Part shown: piece by piece, positions 1-7,373 of the stretch | Numbering within the stretch: the first letter of the stretch is position 1 | Layout: every line of letters starts with the position of its first letter | Source: Deltaproteobacteria bacterium | Lineage (GTDB): Bacteria > Desulfobacterota > Desulfobacteria > Desulfobacterales > Desulfatirhabdiaceae | DNA: 8,972 bases | Reading direction: 5' to 3' | Assembly: GCA_021778975.1 (NCBI GenBank) | Contig: JAJYBO010000111.1 | Location: 1-8,972, forward strand | Notes under the pieces: generated by a model | The model's database searches: none | Seen by the model: the letters and a program-made list of their open reading frames with translations, nothing else | Told to the model about the DNA's origin: nothing | Translations under genes and position numbers: made by a program

Positions 1-1807
1 GATTGATCCGGCGCAGTTCACCAAAAGCCTGGGCGCCGTCCATGTGCGGCATGGTAAGATCGAGCAGCACCAGATCAACGTCTCTCCAGCATTTCTGATA
101 AATTTCGAGGGCTTCGCGGCCATCGGATGCGATAATTACCGTAAACCCGAGCATTTCCAGCATTCTGGCCCCCAACGCCCGGAGGCTTTCCTCATCGTCC
201 GCCAGCAGCACCGTCCCCTTGCCGCGCCATTCTGTGGATGCTGTATGTCCGGTCGAAGCATGATGCTGCGCTGCTTCGATTGCCGGAAAAAGAACCTTGA
301 AGGTGGTGCCCCGTCCGGGTTCGCTGTAAACTTTCAACGCGCCTTTGTGGGATCGAACAATGCCCATGGCTGCCGCCAGCCCCAGACCGCGGCCCGTGAA
401 TTTAGTGGTGAAAAACGGCTCGAAAATCCGGGCGCGGGTTTCGGCGTTCATGCCGCAACCCGTGTCCGTAACTTCCAGATGCACATACATGCCGGGGGTG
501 AGTTCTTCATGCAGTTCGGTCTTGCTCAGATAATCCTCATCGCACCGGGTCGCGCCCGCGGAGATGGTGATGACGCCGCTTCGGGTTCCGATAGCATCCG
601 AGGCGTTGATGATCAGGTTCATCACCAGTTGGCGGATCTGGCCGGGATCGGCCTCGATGAGAGGCAAATGATGTTCCAGATTCAGGTTTAACACGGCTTT
701 TTTGGTGATAGACGTTCTGAGAAGGTGCAGCATTTCTTCGATCAGTTCGCAAATGTCCACATGTTCCAGCGTGAAAACGCCTCGTCCGGAATATGCCAGC
801 ATTTGCCGGCACAGATCCGCGGCGTGTCGGGATGCGGTGACAATTTGCAGAATATTGTCCCGCGCCGCCGACACAGGGGAAATCTCGCACAGAGCAAGCT
901 CGGCATGACCCAGCACCGCCATCAGAATATTGTTGAAATCATGGGCGATGCCCCCCGCCAATACGCCGAGGCTTTCCAGCTTTTGCGTCTGTTGAATCTG
1001 ATGCTCCAGCTTGCGCCGATCTTCTTCGGCCTCTTTGGCTTTGGTGATATCCACCGCAAATCCGTCAATGACCGGTCCGTTGCCGGTGATGTCATGCCGC
1101 AGTTTGGCGCTCATGGAAATCCACACCGCTTCGCCGTTTTTTCTTTTTCCCTGGTATTCAAACCGGTTGACATCGCCATGCGTCTGCAGCAGGTGAATGA
1201 ATTCCTGACGGCGTTGGGGATTGGCATAAAGCTGCCGGGAAAGATCGGTAAAGTTTGCGATGGCTTCTTCCGAAGTGCGGCATCCGACGATTCTGGCCAT
1301 TTCACTGTTGACCAGCAGCGCTTTGCCATTCAATGTCGTGCGGAAAATGCCCAGCGGCGACTGCTCGAACAGCGTGCGGTAGTTGGTTTCGCTTTCGGCG
1401 AGCGCTGCCCGGCTCTTCTCGAGTTCATGAACCATGGCGTGTTGATTCAGCGCCATGGACACGGTAGCCGCCAGTTCCCGTTCCATCACCGGTTTGATCA
1501 GGTATCCATACGGCGCGGCGGCTCTGGCTTCTTGAAGCAGGCTTTCCTGAGAGAAGGCCGTCAGAAAAATAACCGGGATGGGCGTGACAGACTGAATCTG
1601 AACGGCCGCGGAAATCCCGTTGATGTTGCCGGCCAACTGGATATCCATGAGGATGAGGTCCGGACGGTTTTCCGTCGCCGCCGAAACGGCCGCTTCGCCA
1701 GACGCGAGGGGTGGAAGGGGATCGTATCCCAGACGGGTCAGCATGTTTTGTAAATGTGCGGCCAGAATGCCATCATCCTCAACGATCTGAATTTTTTTAT
1801 TGTCCAT
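1..1807 (-). CDS. Cytoplasmic hybrid histidine kinase, REC-PAS-HisKA-HATPase-REC (3' end beyond window)
   Basis: The frame is open for 602 codons from an ATG at 1807 to the window edge. An N-terminal receiver (about residues 5-120) has the acidic cluster E10-D11-D12, phospho-acceptor D55 in LILMDIQL, T83 and K105. A PAS domain follows (about 140-258), then a HisKA H-box with H289 in LAGGIAHDFNN and a HATPase_c domain with N397/N401, D448TGCGM and GRGLGLA near 472-478. A second receiver starts near 531, has D583 in LVLLDLTMP, and is cut off. No signal peptide or membrane segment is visible, so it should be cytosolic. By family knowledge it autophosphorylates at H289 and passes phosphate to a receiver Asp; the N-terminal receiver suggests that another kinase controls it. 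The start overlaps the upstream LytS-like kinase by 11 bases and has AGGA about 8 bases ahead of the ATG, so translation is probably coupled. The signal and the final target are unknown. Confidence 0.93.
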   Translation of the reverse strand, partial: MDNKKIQIVEDDGILAAHLQNMLTRLGYDPLPPLASGEAAVSAATENRPDLILMDIQLAGNINGISAAVQIQSVTPIPVIFLTAFSQESLLQEARAAAPYGYLIKPVMERELAATVSMALNQHAMVHELEKSRAALAESETNYRTLFEQSPLGIFRTTLNGKALLVNSEMARIVGCRTSEEAIANFTDLSRQLYANPQRRQEFIHLLQTHGDVNRFEYQGKRKNGEAVWISMSAKLRHDITGNGPVIDGFAVDITKAKEAEEDRRKLEHQIQQTQKLESLGVLAGGIAHDFNNILMAVLGHAELALCEISPVSAARDNILQIVTASRHAADLCRQMLAYSGRGVFTLEHVDICELIEEMLHLLRTSITKKAVLNLNLEHHLPLIEADPGQIRQLVMNLIINASDAIGTRSGVITISAGATRCDEDYLSKTELHEELTPGMYVHLEVTDTGCGMNAETRARIFEPFFTTKFTGRGLGLAAAMGIVRSHKGALKVYSEPGRGTTFKVLFPAIEAAQHHASTGHTASTEWRGKGTVLLADDEESLRALGARMLEMLGFTVIIASDGREALEIYQKCWRDVDLVLLDLTMPHMDGAQAFGELRRIN

Positions 1808-3116
1808 GAATGTTTTCCTGATGCTGGACGGAAAATGTCACTGTGAACTGCGCGCCGTTATCGGGATCCAGAGCGATTTTCCCCCCCAACTGATGCTGCC
1901 CCAGCATTCGGACCAGCAGCAGCCCCAGTGTCGGGGTCGAGCGCCAGTCCACAGACGGGGGTATTCCCACACCGTTGTCCGAGACGGTCAATATGTACGT
2001 GTTCGACTCGTAGCGCAGCGACACCTGAATGCGGCAGACATCGTTTCCTGAACGGGGACGCTTCTCCGGAAAGGCGTATTTGAACGCGTTGGTGACAAGC
2101 TCTGTGACGATCATGCCACAGGGGATGGCCGTATCCAGCGTCATGACGACCGGCGAGATATCAACATCGGTGACAATGGTGGCGCTGCTCCCGAATGTCA
2201 TTCGCAGATGATCGAGAATTTTCTGGATATATTCGGAAAAGCGGACCCGGGAAAGATCGCCTGACGCGTACAGCATTTCGTGTACCAGCGTCATCGAACG
2301 GATACAACTGCTCAGTTCCGACAGATGGCTTTGGGTTTGAATATCCGCTACGGACGCCTGATGCAGCTCGATCAGCCCAATGATTGCCGCCAGATTGTTT
2401 TTGACGCGGTGGTGGATTTCGCGCAGCAGAATTTCTTTTTCCGCCAGCGAATCGTGGAGTCTTTTGACATACTGATCGTGGATTTCCTGGTCGGACAGAA
2501 TCTTGCCGATCACGACGGTGGCCAGCGGATAGACGATGATAACCGGAATGGCGACGCGGCGCAGCGACAGAATGGCCAGATCGAGCGGCAGCGTGAACAT
2601 GAGAAGCAGCATGGCGGCGTGAACGGCAAGCCCGAACACCAGCAGTCGGGAGCTGCTGATGATATAGGTATGGTCTTTCCGGTGTTGATGGAACGCGACG
2701 CCGATACCTCCCGACGACAGTATGACCAGGACACCCATGAGCGCGCCGATGCCGCCCTGAAAAATTCTGCACACAATGGCCATGCTGCATGCCAGAATTG
2801 CGGCCGCGGGTCCGAAAAAGAGCCCGCACAGGCTGATCATGATGGATCTGCCGTCAAAAATAAGCCCTGGACTCAAAACCGTGGGCCGGATCATGCCAAC
2901 AACGGCGGCGCCGCCAAACAATAGCCCCTGCAGTATCACGCCGGCGGATGTCTGCTTTCCCCAGCGCTGGTTGATAAATCGAGAGACGACGCTGAGCGCT
3001 ATCAGCATGGTGCAGTTGTAGAAAATATCAATGAACATCATGGGTGTGCAGATCCGATAGGGGTTATGAGGATGAGGGTCGAGACGGATACCATCGGCGA
3101 ATTTCTCTTTAAGCAT
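1797..3116 (-). CDS. LytS-type membrane sensor histidine kinase (5TM-LYT, HisKA_2, HATPase)
   Basis: This is a 439-residue sensor kinase. Residues 27-206 form a bundle of hydrophobic helices with the 5TMR-LYT signature: LSPGLIFDGR at 81-90, then GLFFGPAAA at 98-106 and a glycine-rich stretch with RIFQGGIGA near 117-125. A HisKA_2-type phosphorylation site follows at 231-241 (LREIHHRVKNN); H236, just before RVKNN, is the likely phospho-acceptor. The ATPase domain has E339/N343, D380NGVG and a C-terminal TLGLLLV box. The protein has no receiver, so its phosphate must go to a separate partner; the N-terminal receiver of the overlapping downstream kinase is the obvious candidate. The ligand of the LYT bundle is unknown. 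The start is uncertain: 3116 has no clear ribosome binding site, and family members usually begin just before the first helix, which would favour Met26 or Met27 (3041 or 3038). Confidence 0.92.
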   Translation of the reverse strand: MLKEKFADGIRLDPHPHNPYRICTPMMFIDIFYNCTMLIALSVVSRFINQRWGKQTSAGVILQGLLFGGAAVVGMIRPTVLSPGLIFDGRSIMISLCGLFFGPAAAILACSMAIVCRIFQGGIGALMGVLVILSSGGIGVAFHQHRKDHTYIISSSRLLVFGLAVHAAMLLLMFTLPLDLAILSLRRVAIPVIIVYPLATVVIGKILSDQEIHDQYVKRLHDSLAEKEILLREIHHRVKNNLAAIIGLIELHQASVADIQTQSHLSELSSCIRSMTLVHEMLYASGDLSRVRFSEYIQKILDHLRMTFGSSATIVTDVDISPVVMTLDTAIPCGMIVTELVTNAFKYAFPEKRPRSGNDVCRIQVSLRYESNTYILTVSDNGVGIPPSVDWRSTPTLGLLLVRMLGQHQLGGKIALDPDNGAQFTVTFSVQHQENIHGQ

Positions 3117-3142
3117 ATTTTGTTTCAGGAATCAAACGGATA

Positions 3143-5191
3143 ATGCAATTCATTGACAATTTCAATGGTACTGTATATGGTGAACGTCAATTAGAAAATA
3201 GTCGTGAATATTCCAAGAATAGTGTCGTTTTCATGAGCATCTATAAAATGTCCCCCGATGTTATTACGCCTGAAAAAAACGAAATGTTGTCTGGAACCTT
3301 CCGCACAATGAAATCCTTCAAGTTTAAGATCTTTCAAAACCTCTCTTTTAGAATCCTTGCGCCTGCCGTCATGGTGATGCTCATCATGGGGGGCGGTCTC
3401 TATGTCTTCACTCTGCGTCTGATTTCGGGGGTTAAGGATGCCGCCGTGTTTTCCAGTCTTTTGCAGAGCGTTCAAATGCTTTATGCGGTAACCGCCGCGT
3501 TGCTGGCGCTGACGGGGTTGCTGCTGTTTTTGATCATCAACCGAAATGTCAGACTGCCGATGGAATCTATTCTTGCAGATATCCATGCGGGCAGAAAACC
3601 CCACTACGCCGGGATTCGAGAGTTCGAGTTTTTGAGTGTCAGTATCGGACGGATGATGAATGCTGTAAAGGTGCAGCCAGATACCAAAAAGTTTCTGGAT
3701 GAAATCATCAACTGCGTGGGAGATCCCATTTTTGTAAAGAACCGACGCCATTGCTGGATATTGGTCAACGACGCGTTTTGCGCGTTTATGGGGCGCAGCC
3801 GGAGCGAGCTGCTGGGAAAATCGAGCCGGGATTTTTTTCAGCCGGAGGAAGCCGATCTTTGTGTCGCCATTGATGAACGTGTGCTGTCTTCCGGAGAAGA
3901 AAGCATTATGGACGAAGTCATCAACGATGCGCAGAAGGGAAAACGGAACATCATCAACAAAAAAACGCTGTACATCAATCCCAGGGGAGAACGGTTTATC
4001 GTCGGCATCATCCGGGACGTTACGGAGCAGAAAATTCTCGAGGAGCAGTTGCGTCAGGCCGTCAAAATGGAGGCCATCGGCGCGCTTGCCGGCGGTGTCG
4101 CCCATGATTTCAATAACCTGATGACGGCTGTGATTGGATATTGCGATCTGGTGATGTATCGCATTCCGAAAGAGGATCCGCTTCGGCACGAGATTGTTCA
4201 GATCAAAAAAGCCGGAAACCGCGCCGCATCGCTGACAGGGCAACTGCTGGCTTTCAGCCGCAAACAGATTATGCAGCCCAGGATATTGAATCTGAACGAT
4301 GTCATTACCGATATCGAAAAGATGCTCCGGCGACTTATCGGCGAGGATATCTGTCTTACGGTCACACCCGATCCGATTCTGAGTCTGGTGAACGTGGATC
4401 CGGGGTTGATGGATCAGGTCATCATGAATCTGGCCATCAACGCCCGTGATGCGATGCCGTGCGGAGGCAATCTGACAATTGAAACTTCCAACGTCTATCT
4501 GGACGAAGCTTACACGCGCCGGCATTTTGGCGTTGCATCCGGCTGGTTTGTCATGCTGGCGGTCAGTGATTCCGGCGATGGGATGGACAAAGAGACGCTG
4601 ACCCATATTTTCGAGCCGTTTTTTACCACCAAAGAAAAAGGCAAAGGCACGGGGCTTGGGCTTGCGACCGTATATGGCATTGTCAAACAGAGCGGCGGCC
4701 ATCTTTGGGTGTACAGCGAGTTGGGGCATGGAACGACCTTCAAGATTTATCTGCCCCGTGCGGAAGCGCAAGATGCGGACACTCTGCCGGAAACCGGAAC
4801 CTGTTCCAGCGACGGCAACGGTTCTGAAACCATTCTGCTGGTCGAAGACGACGCCATTGTCCGCCAACTGGTGGAAGTCAGCCTGAAAATGAAGGGGTAT
4901 TCCGTTCTGGTGGCCGAAGACGGTGTTCAGGCGTCGGTCATTATCGAAAATCACCGGGGACCGCTTCACCTGTTGATTACAGATGTTGTCATGCCAGGAA
5001 TGAGCGGCGTGGATGTGGCCAAAAAACTTCAATCGTTTTGGCCGGAGATCAGAGTGCTGTACATGTCGGGTTACACCAGTAACGCCATTGTGCATCATGG
5101 GGTTTTGGACAAAGGAACCGCCTTCCTTCAAAAACCCTTTACCCCCGAAGCCCTGGCATGTAAAGTTCGAGAAGTGCTGACAGCTTCGTAA
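3143..5191 (+). CDS. Membrane hybrid histidine kinase, TM2-HAMP-like-PAS-HisKA-HATPase-REC
   Basis: The longest frame gives 682 residues. Two membrane helices lie at about 70-92 and 112-133 with only about 20 residues between them, so there is no real extracytoplasmic sensor domain. A degenerate HAMP-like linker (134-176) leads to a PAS domain (about 181-297). The HisKA H-box has H321 in LAGGVAHDFNN. The ATPase domain has N429/N433, D476SGDGM and GKGTGLGLA near 500-508. A C-terminal receiver (561-682) has E568-D569-D570, phospho-acceptor D614 in LLITDVVMP, S642 and K664. It is predicted to sense an internal or membrane signal and to move phosphate from H321 to D614; its output partner is not in view. 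Coordinates give the outer bound. Residues 1-55 are AT-rich, match no domain and contain a sigma70-like promoter, so the real start is probably Met31, Met36, Met48 or Met56 (3233, 3248, 3284 or 3308). Confidence 0.9.
   Translation: MQFIDNFNGTVYGERQLENSREYSKNSVVFMSIYKMSPDVITPEKNEMLSGTFRTMKSFKFKIFQNLSFRILAPAVMVMLIMGGGLYVFTLRLISGVKDAAVFSSLLQSVQMLYAVTAALLALTGLLLFLIINRNVRLPMESILADIHAGRKPHYAGIREFEFLSVSIGRMMNAVKVQPDTKKFLDEIINCVGDPIFVKNRRHCWILVNDAFCAFMGRSRSELLGKSSRDFFQPEEADLCVAIDERVLSSGEESIMDEVINDAQKGKRNIINKKTLYINPRGERFIVGIIRDVTEQKILEEQLRQAVKMEAIGALAGGVAHDFNNLMTAVIGYCDLVMYRIPKEDPLRHEIVQIKKAGNRAASLTGQLLAFSRKQIMQPRILNLNDVITDIEKMLRRLIGEDICLTVTPDPILSLVNVDPGLMDQVIMNLAINARDAMPCGGNLTIETSNVYLDEAYTRRHFGVASGWFVMLAVSDSGDGMDKETLTHIFEPFFTTKEKGKGTGLGLATVYGIVKQSGGHLWVYSELGHGTTFKIYLPRAEAQDADTLPETGTCSSDGNGSETILLVEDDAIVRQLVEVSLKMKGYSVLVAEDGVQASVIIENHRGPLHLLITDVVMPGMSGVDVAKKLQSFWPEIRVLYMSGYTSNAIVHHGVLDKGTAFLQKPFTPEALACKVREVLTAS
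3151..3167. promoter_or_regulatory. 17-base palindrome, possible operator
   Basis: CATTGA (3151-3156) and TCAATG (3162-3167) are perfect inverted arms around a 5-base centre. The element covers the -35 box of the candidate promoter, in the gap between two divergent kinase operons, where a repressor or shared regulator could act. Arms of six bases can occur by chance in AT-rich DNA, and no regulator gene is nearby to support it. Confidence 0.25.
3153..3181 (+). promoter_or_regulatory. Candidate sigma70 promoter for the plus-strand hybrid kinase
   Basis: A perfect -35 hexamer TTGACA (3153-3158) is followed by a 17-base spacer and TATGGT (3176-3181), which matches four of six -10 positions including the key T, A and final T. 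The surrounding 3117-3300 is clearly more AT-rich than the flanking genes. Transcription would begin near 3188, inside the longest kinase frame, which would force a downstream start codon. This is a consensus match by eye only. Confidence 0.42.
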
Positions 5192-5264
5192 AGCCCGTAT
5201 GCTGCGTTGCGCTGCATCTTTCGTCGTTGCGGCGTACCATTGGGCGTTTCATCAATTCCCCGCG
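5192..5264. other. Intergenic spacer with imperfect hairpin and short direct repeats
   Basis: The gap after the hybrid kinase holds an 8-base stem with one T-T mismatch (5199-5206 with 5210-5217, loop TTG). The heptamer CGTTGCG occurs twice, 20 bases apart (5205-5211 and 5225-5231). No run of Ts follows the hairpin, so it is at best a weak terminator. The wording of the stretch resembles intergenic repeats I associate with Desulfobacterales genomes, but only one copy is present here. No small gene is evident. Confidence 0.35.
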
Positions 5265-5293
5265 TTGACTTTCCCCCATCCCATTGCTATGAT
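5265..5293 (+). promoter_or_regulatory. Sigma70 promoter of the RNase II-family gene
   Basis: TTGACT (5265-5270) and TATGAT (5288-5293) each match five of six consensus positions and are separated by the optimal 17 bases. The predicted transcription start, 7 to 9 bases past the -10 box, falls at 5300-5302, on the ATG of the exoribonuclease gene. There is no ribosome binding site between the -10 box and the ATG. Confidence 0.6.
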
Positions 5294-5301
5294 AACCGGC
5301 T

Positions 5302-7296
5302 ATGGAACAAGGAAATATCGTTGAATTCATTGATCGTCAAAAAATACTGTGCGCGGTGGTGCAGGAAGTCCGAAATCAACGGCTGAAGCTTCTGACCGAA
5401 AACAACCGCGAAGTCAGCCTGTCGCTGAACCGTCTGTCTCATAAGAGCCGAAAGGCGCTCGATCTATCCCTGGGTCGCCTCAAGACGATTGATGCGCTTC
5501 GAGAAATCGCCGAATTTCGCAAACAGTTGATGCAGCAGATCAATATCCAGGAGCTTTGGGAAGTTCTCAATACCGAACAGGAGTGGATTGATCTGCCGAC
5601 CATGACGGAATTCTGCTTTTCAGACGCCGTTACATCCGATCATGAATCCGCGGTGGTGCGCGCCTTCTTCCAGAATCGCCTCTATTTCAAATTCGATCAA
5701 AACCGCTTTTTCCCGATTTCCGAAGAACAGGTCAACCGCAACATCGCCCAGGAACAGGAAGCTGCTCATAAAGCCATGCGGATTGACAGATTTGTCGCGT
5801 ATCTCAAAACCTGGCTTTCGGGTTTATCCGACCTTCCCGACCATTTTGAACTGATGGAAGATGCGTCCGCCTGTTTGTCCATTCTCAAATCCTACTATCT
5901 TTTGGATAAAGAAAGTCCCTGTGCCGATGAGGCCAAAGCGGTGCTTGCCAGATCGGGGGTTGATGACGTTGAATCACTGTTTCCGCTGTTTGTGAAGGCG
6001 GGAATATTTGACATAAACGAGAATATTGCGCTGATCCGTCAGGAGATTCCCCAAAATTTTGCTCTGGAAACGGAAAATCATGCCGATAAGCTGGTCGCTG
6101 CCTCTTTTACACCGGATATGTCCCATCGCAAAGACCTGACGGCATTACCGATCATGACCATAGATGGACAGTCCACCCTCGATTATGACGATGCCATCAG
6201 CTTTGAAGATTACGGCGATACCTGTTGTGTAGGCGTCCATATCGTGGATGTGGGATATTTCGTGAAAAAAAACGATCCGGTGGATCAGGAGGCCAGGCTC
6301 CGGGCCAGTTCCATTTACATGCCGGACAAAAAGATTTCCATGCTGCCGTCCTGTCTGGCGGAAGGAATGTGCAGTCTCAAGGCCGGTGAACTCAGACCCG
6401 CTATCAGCATCATGATCCGTCTCGACCCTGCTGCGAACGTTCTGGACTATGAAATCGTTCCAGGCTGGATACGGGTTCAGCGGCAGTTGACCTACTACGA
6501 TGTCAACATGATGGCGGACACCAGCCAGGAGATTATCCGTCTCTGCGACATTGCGGCGCGGTTTCGTCAGAAGCGGTTGGGAAACGGCGCGGTGCAGATC
6601 ACGCTTCCGGATATCAATGTCTGGGTCGGTGAGAACGGCGATATTACGATCAACCGGATCAACCGGGAAAGTCCCGGACGGATGATGGTGACGGAAATCA
6701 TGATTCTGGCCAACTGGCTGATGGCGCGCTTTTTGTCCGACCACGGAACATCGGCCATATTCAGGGCGCAGCCAGGGCCCCGGGAGCGTCTGTACAGAGG
6801 CAACGAAGGAACTCTCTTTCAGAATTACATGCAGCGACGCCTGCTCAGCCGTTTTATGCTGTATCATCAGGCGGAACGTCATTCCGGGCTGGGGTTGGAC
6901 GCCTATGTCACGGCAACATCGCCCATCCGCAAATATTACGATCTGGTGACCCAGCGCCAGATACGCGCTGTTTTGGGGCAGGAAGTGCCCTATAGCACGG
7001 ATGAAGTCCGGCGGATCATCCAGCAGCTTCAGGAGCCAATGCAGAGGGTGTCCCGGATGCAGTATCAGCGCACCCGGTACTGGATTTTGAAATTCCTCGA
7101 ATCCCGCATCGGCCAGAAAGAAGATGCCCTGGTGCTGGGAAAACGGCGAAACGCTTACCAGGTGCTGCTGACCGAATATATGATCGAATGTGATCTGGCG
7201 TTGGGCGGTAAGATGGAGCTGAAACCCGAAACCCAGATACAGGTAACGCTTCAGCATGTCAGCGCTCGAAAAGATGTGGTGTCGGTGTTCATGTAG
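5302..7296 (+). CDS. RNase II/R-family 3'-5' exoribonuclease (RNB domain)
   Basis: The 664-residue product should be a cytosolic, Mg-dependent, processive 3'-5' exoribonuclease. The RNB domain spans about 275-595. Its active-site run TIDGQSTLDYDDA (286-298) gives D288, D294, D296 and D297, with exactly the spacing of the four catalytic aspartates of E. coli RNase II (D201, D207, D209, D210). The second signature, ATSPIRKYYDL (538-548), supplies R543. The N-terminus (1-50) is a small beta-rich module and 60-250 is mostly helical; I do not see the usual paired cold-shock domains. Residues 605-664 look like a short S1-type barrel. This layout recalls the RNase II of Deinococcus and the cyanobacterial forms more than E. 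coli Rnb or Rnr, so no symbol is given. The ATG is supported by the beta-rich start and the promoter directly upstream. No ribosome binding site precedes it. Confidence 0.93.
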   Translation: MEQGNIVEFIDRQKILCAVVQEVRNQRLKLLTENNREVSLSLNRLSHKSRKALDLSLGRLKTIDALREIAEFRKQLMQQINIQELWEVLNTEQEWIDLPTMTEFCFSDAVTSDHESAVVRAFFQNRLYFKFDQNRFFPISEEQVNRNIAQEQEAAHKAMRIDRFVAYLKTWLSGLSDLPDHFELMEDASACLSILKSYYLLDKESPCADEAKAVLARSGVDDVESLFPLFVKAGIFDINENIALIRQEIPQNFALETENHADKLVAASFTPDMSHRKDLTALPIMTIDGQSTLDYDDAISFEDYGDTCCVGVHIVDVGYFVKKNDPVDQEARLRASSIYMPDKKISMLPSCLAEGMCSLKAGELRPAISIMIRLDPAANVLDYEIVPGWIRVQRQLTYYDVNMMADTSQEIIRLCDIAARFRQKRLGNGAVQITLPDINVWVGENGDITINRINRESPGRMMVTEIMILANWLMARFLSDHGTSAIFRAQPGPRERLYRGNEGTLFQNYMQRRLLSRFMLYHQAERHSGLGLDAYVTATSPIRKYYDLVTQRQIRAVLGQEVPYSTDEVRRIIQQLQEPMQRVSRMQYQRTRYWILKFLESRIGQKEDALVLGKRRNAYQVLLTEYMIECDLALGGKMELKPETQIQVTLQHVSARKDVVSVFM

Positions 7297-7321
7297 GGGT
7301 ATATGCGCCCCATATTTTTTT
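7296..7321 (+). terminator. Candidate weak intrinsic terminator after the exoribonuclease
   Basis: GGGGT (7296-7300) can pair with GCCCC (7307-7311) around a 6-base loop, with the last pair a G-U. Three bases later comes a run of seven Ts (7315-7321). The stem is short and begins at the last base of the stop codon, so a terminating ribosome could cover it. It may act as a leaky terminator, allowing some read-through into the next gene. Confidence 0.4.
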
Positions 7322-7337
7322 GATTTTGTGTATGGGG

Positions 7338-7343
7338 GATAAT
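7338..7343 (+). promoter_or_regulatory. Possible -10 box for the toroid/acyltransferase unit
   Basis: GATAAT matches five of six -10 positions and lies 30 bases ahead of the preferred ATG at 7374. No acceptable -35 hexamer is found 16 to 18 bases upstream, where only the T-run lies. Any promoter here would need an activator, or else the unit is fed by read-through from the exoribonuclease gene. Confidence 0.2.
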
Positions 7344-7373
7344 TCCTCGCACACGAATTTTTACAGGTTCTTT

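Noticed and set aside
725..1753. A 342-codon plus-strand open frame
   Set aside because: It lies wholly antisense to the REC-PAS-kinase-REC gene, whose frame is uninterrupted for 602 codons with complete catalytic motifs. The plus-strand translation has no recognisable domain.
1792..1807. A7 run at the overlap of the two minus-strand kinases, as a possible programmed frameshift that would fuse them
   Set aside because: In the upstream gene's frame the TAA stop uses the first As of the run, so the ribosome meets the stop before it can slip on the run. Ordinary coupled reinitiation at the overlapping ATG, which has AGGA ahead of it, explains the layout.
3112..3136. Minus-strand promoter for the LytS-like kinase operon (for example TTGTCA, 17 bases, TTTGAT)
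   Set aside because: The best candidates match only three or four of six -10 positions and depend on an uncertain start codon, so I do not annotate one.
3191..5131. A 646-codon open frame on the minus strand, antisense to the plus-strand hybrid kinase
   Set aside because: The opposite strand encodes an unmistakable PAS-HisKA-HATPase-REC kinase with all motifs in order. The antisense translation shows no domain and low-complexity His/Gln/Asp-rich text, as expected from reading a moderately GC-rich gene backwards.
5199..5217. Hairpin after the plus-strand kinase as an intrinsic terminator
   Set aside because: The stem has a T-T mismatch and a 3-base loop, and is followed by CTTTCG rather than a T-run. 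I keep it only as a structural note in the spacer.
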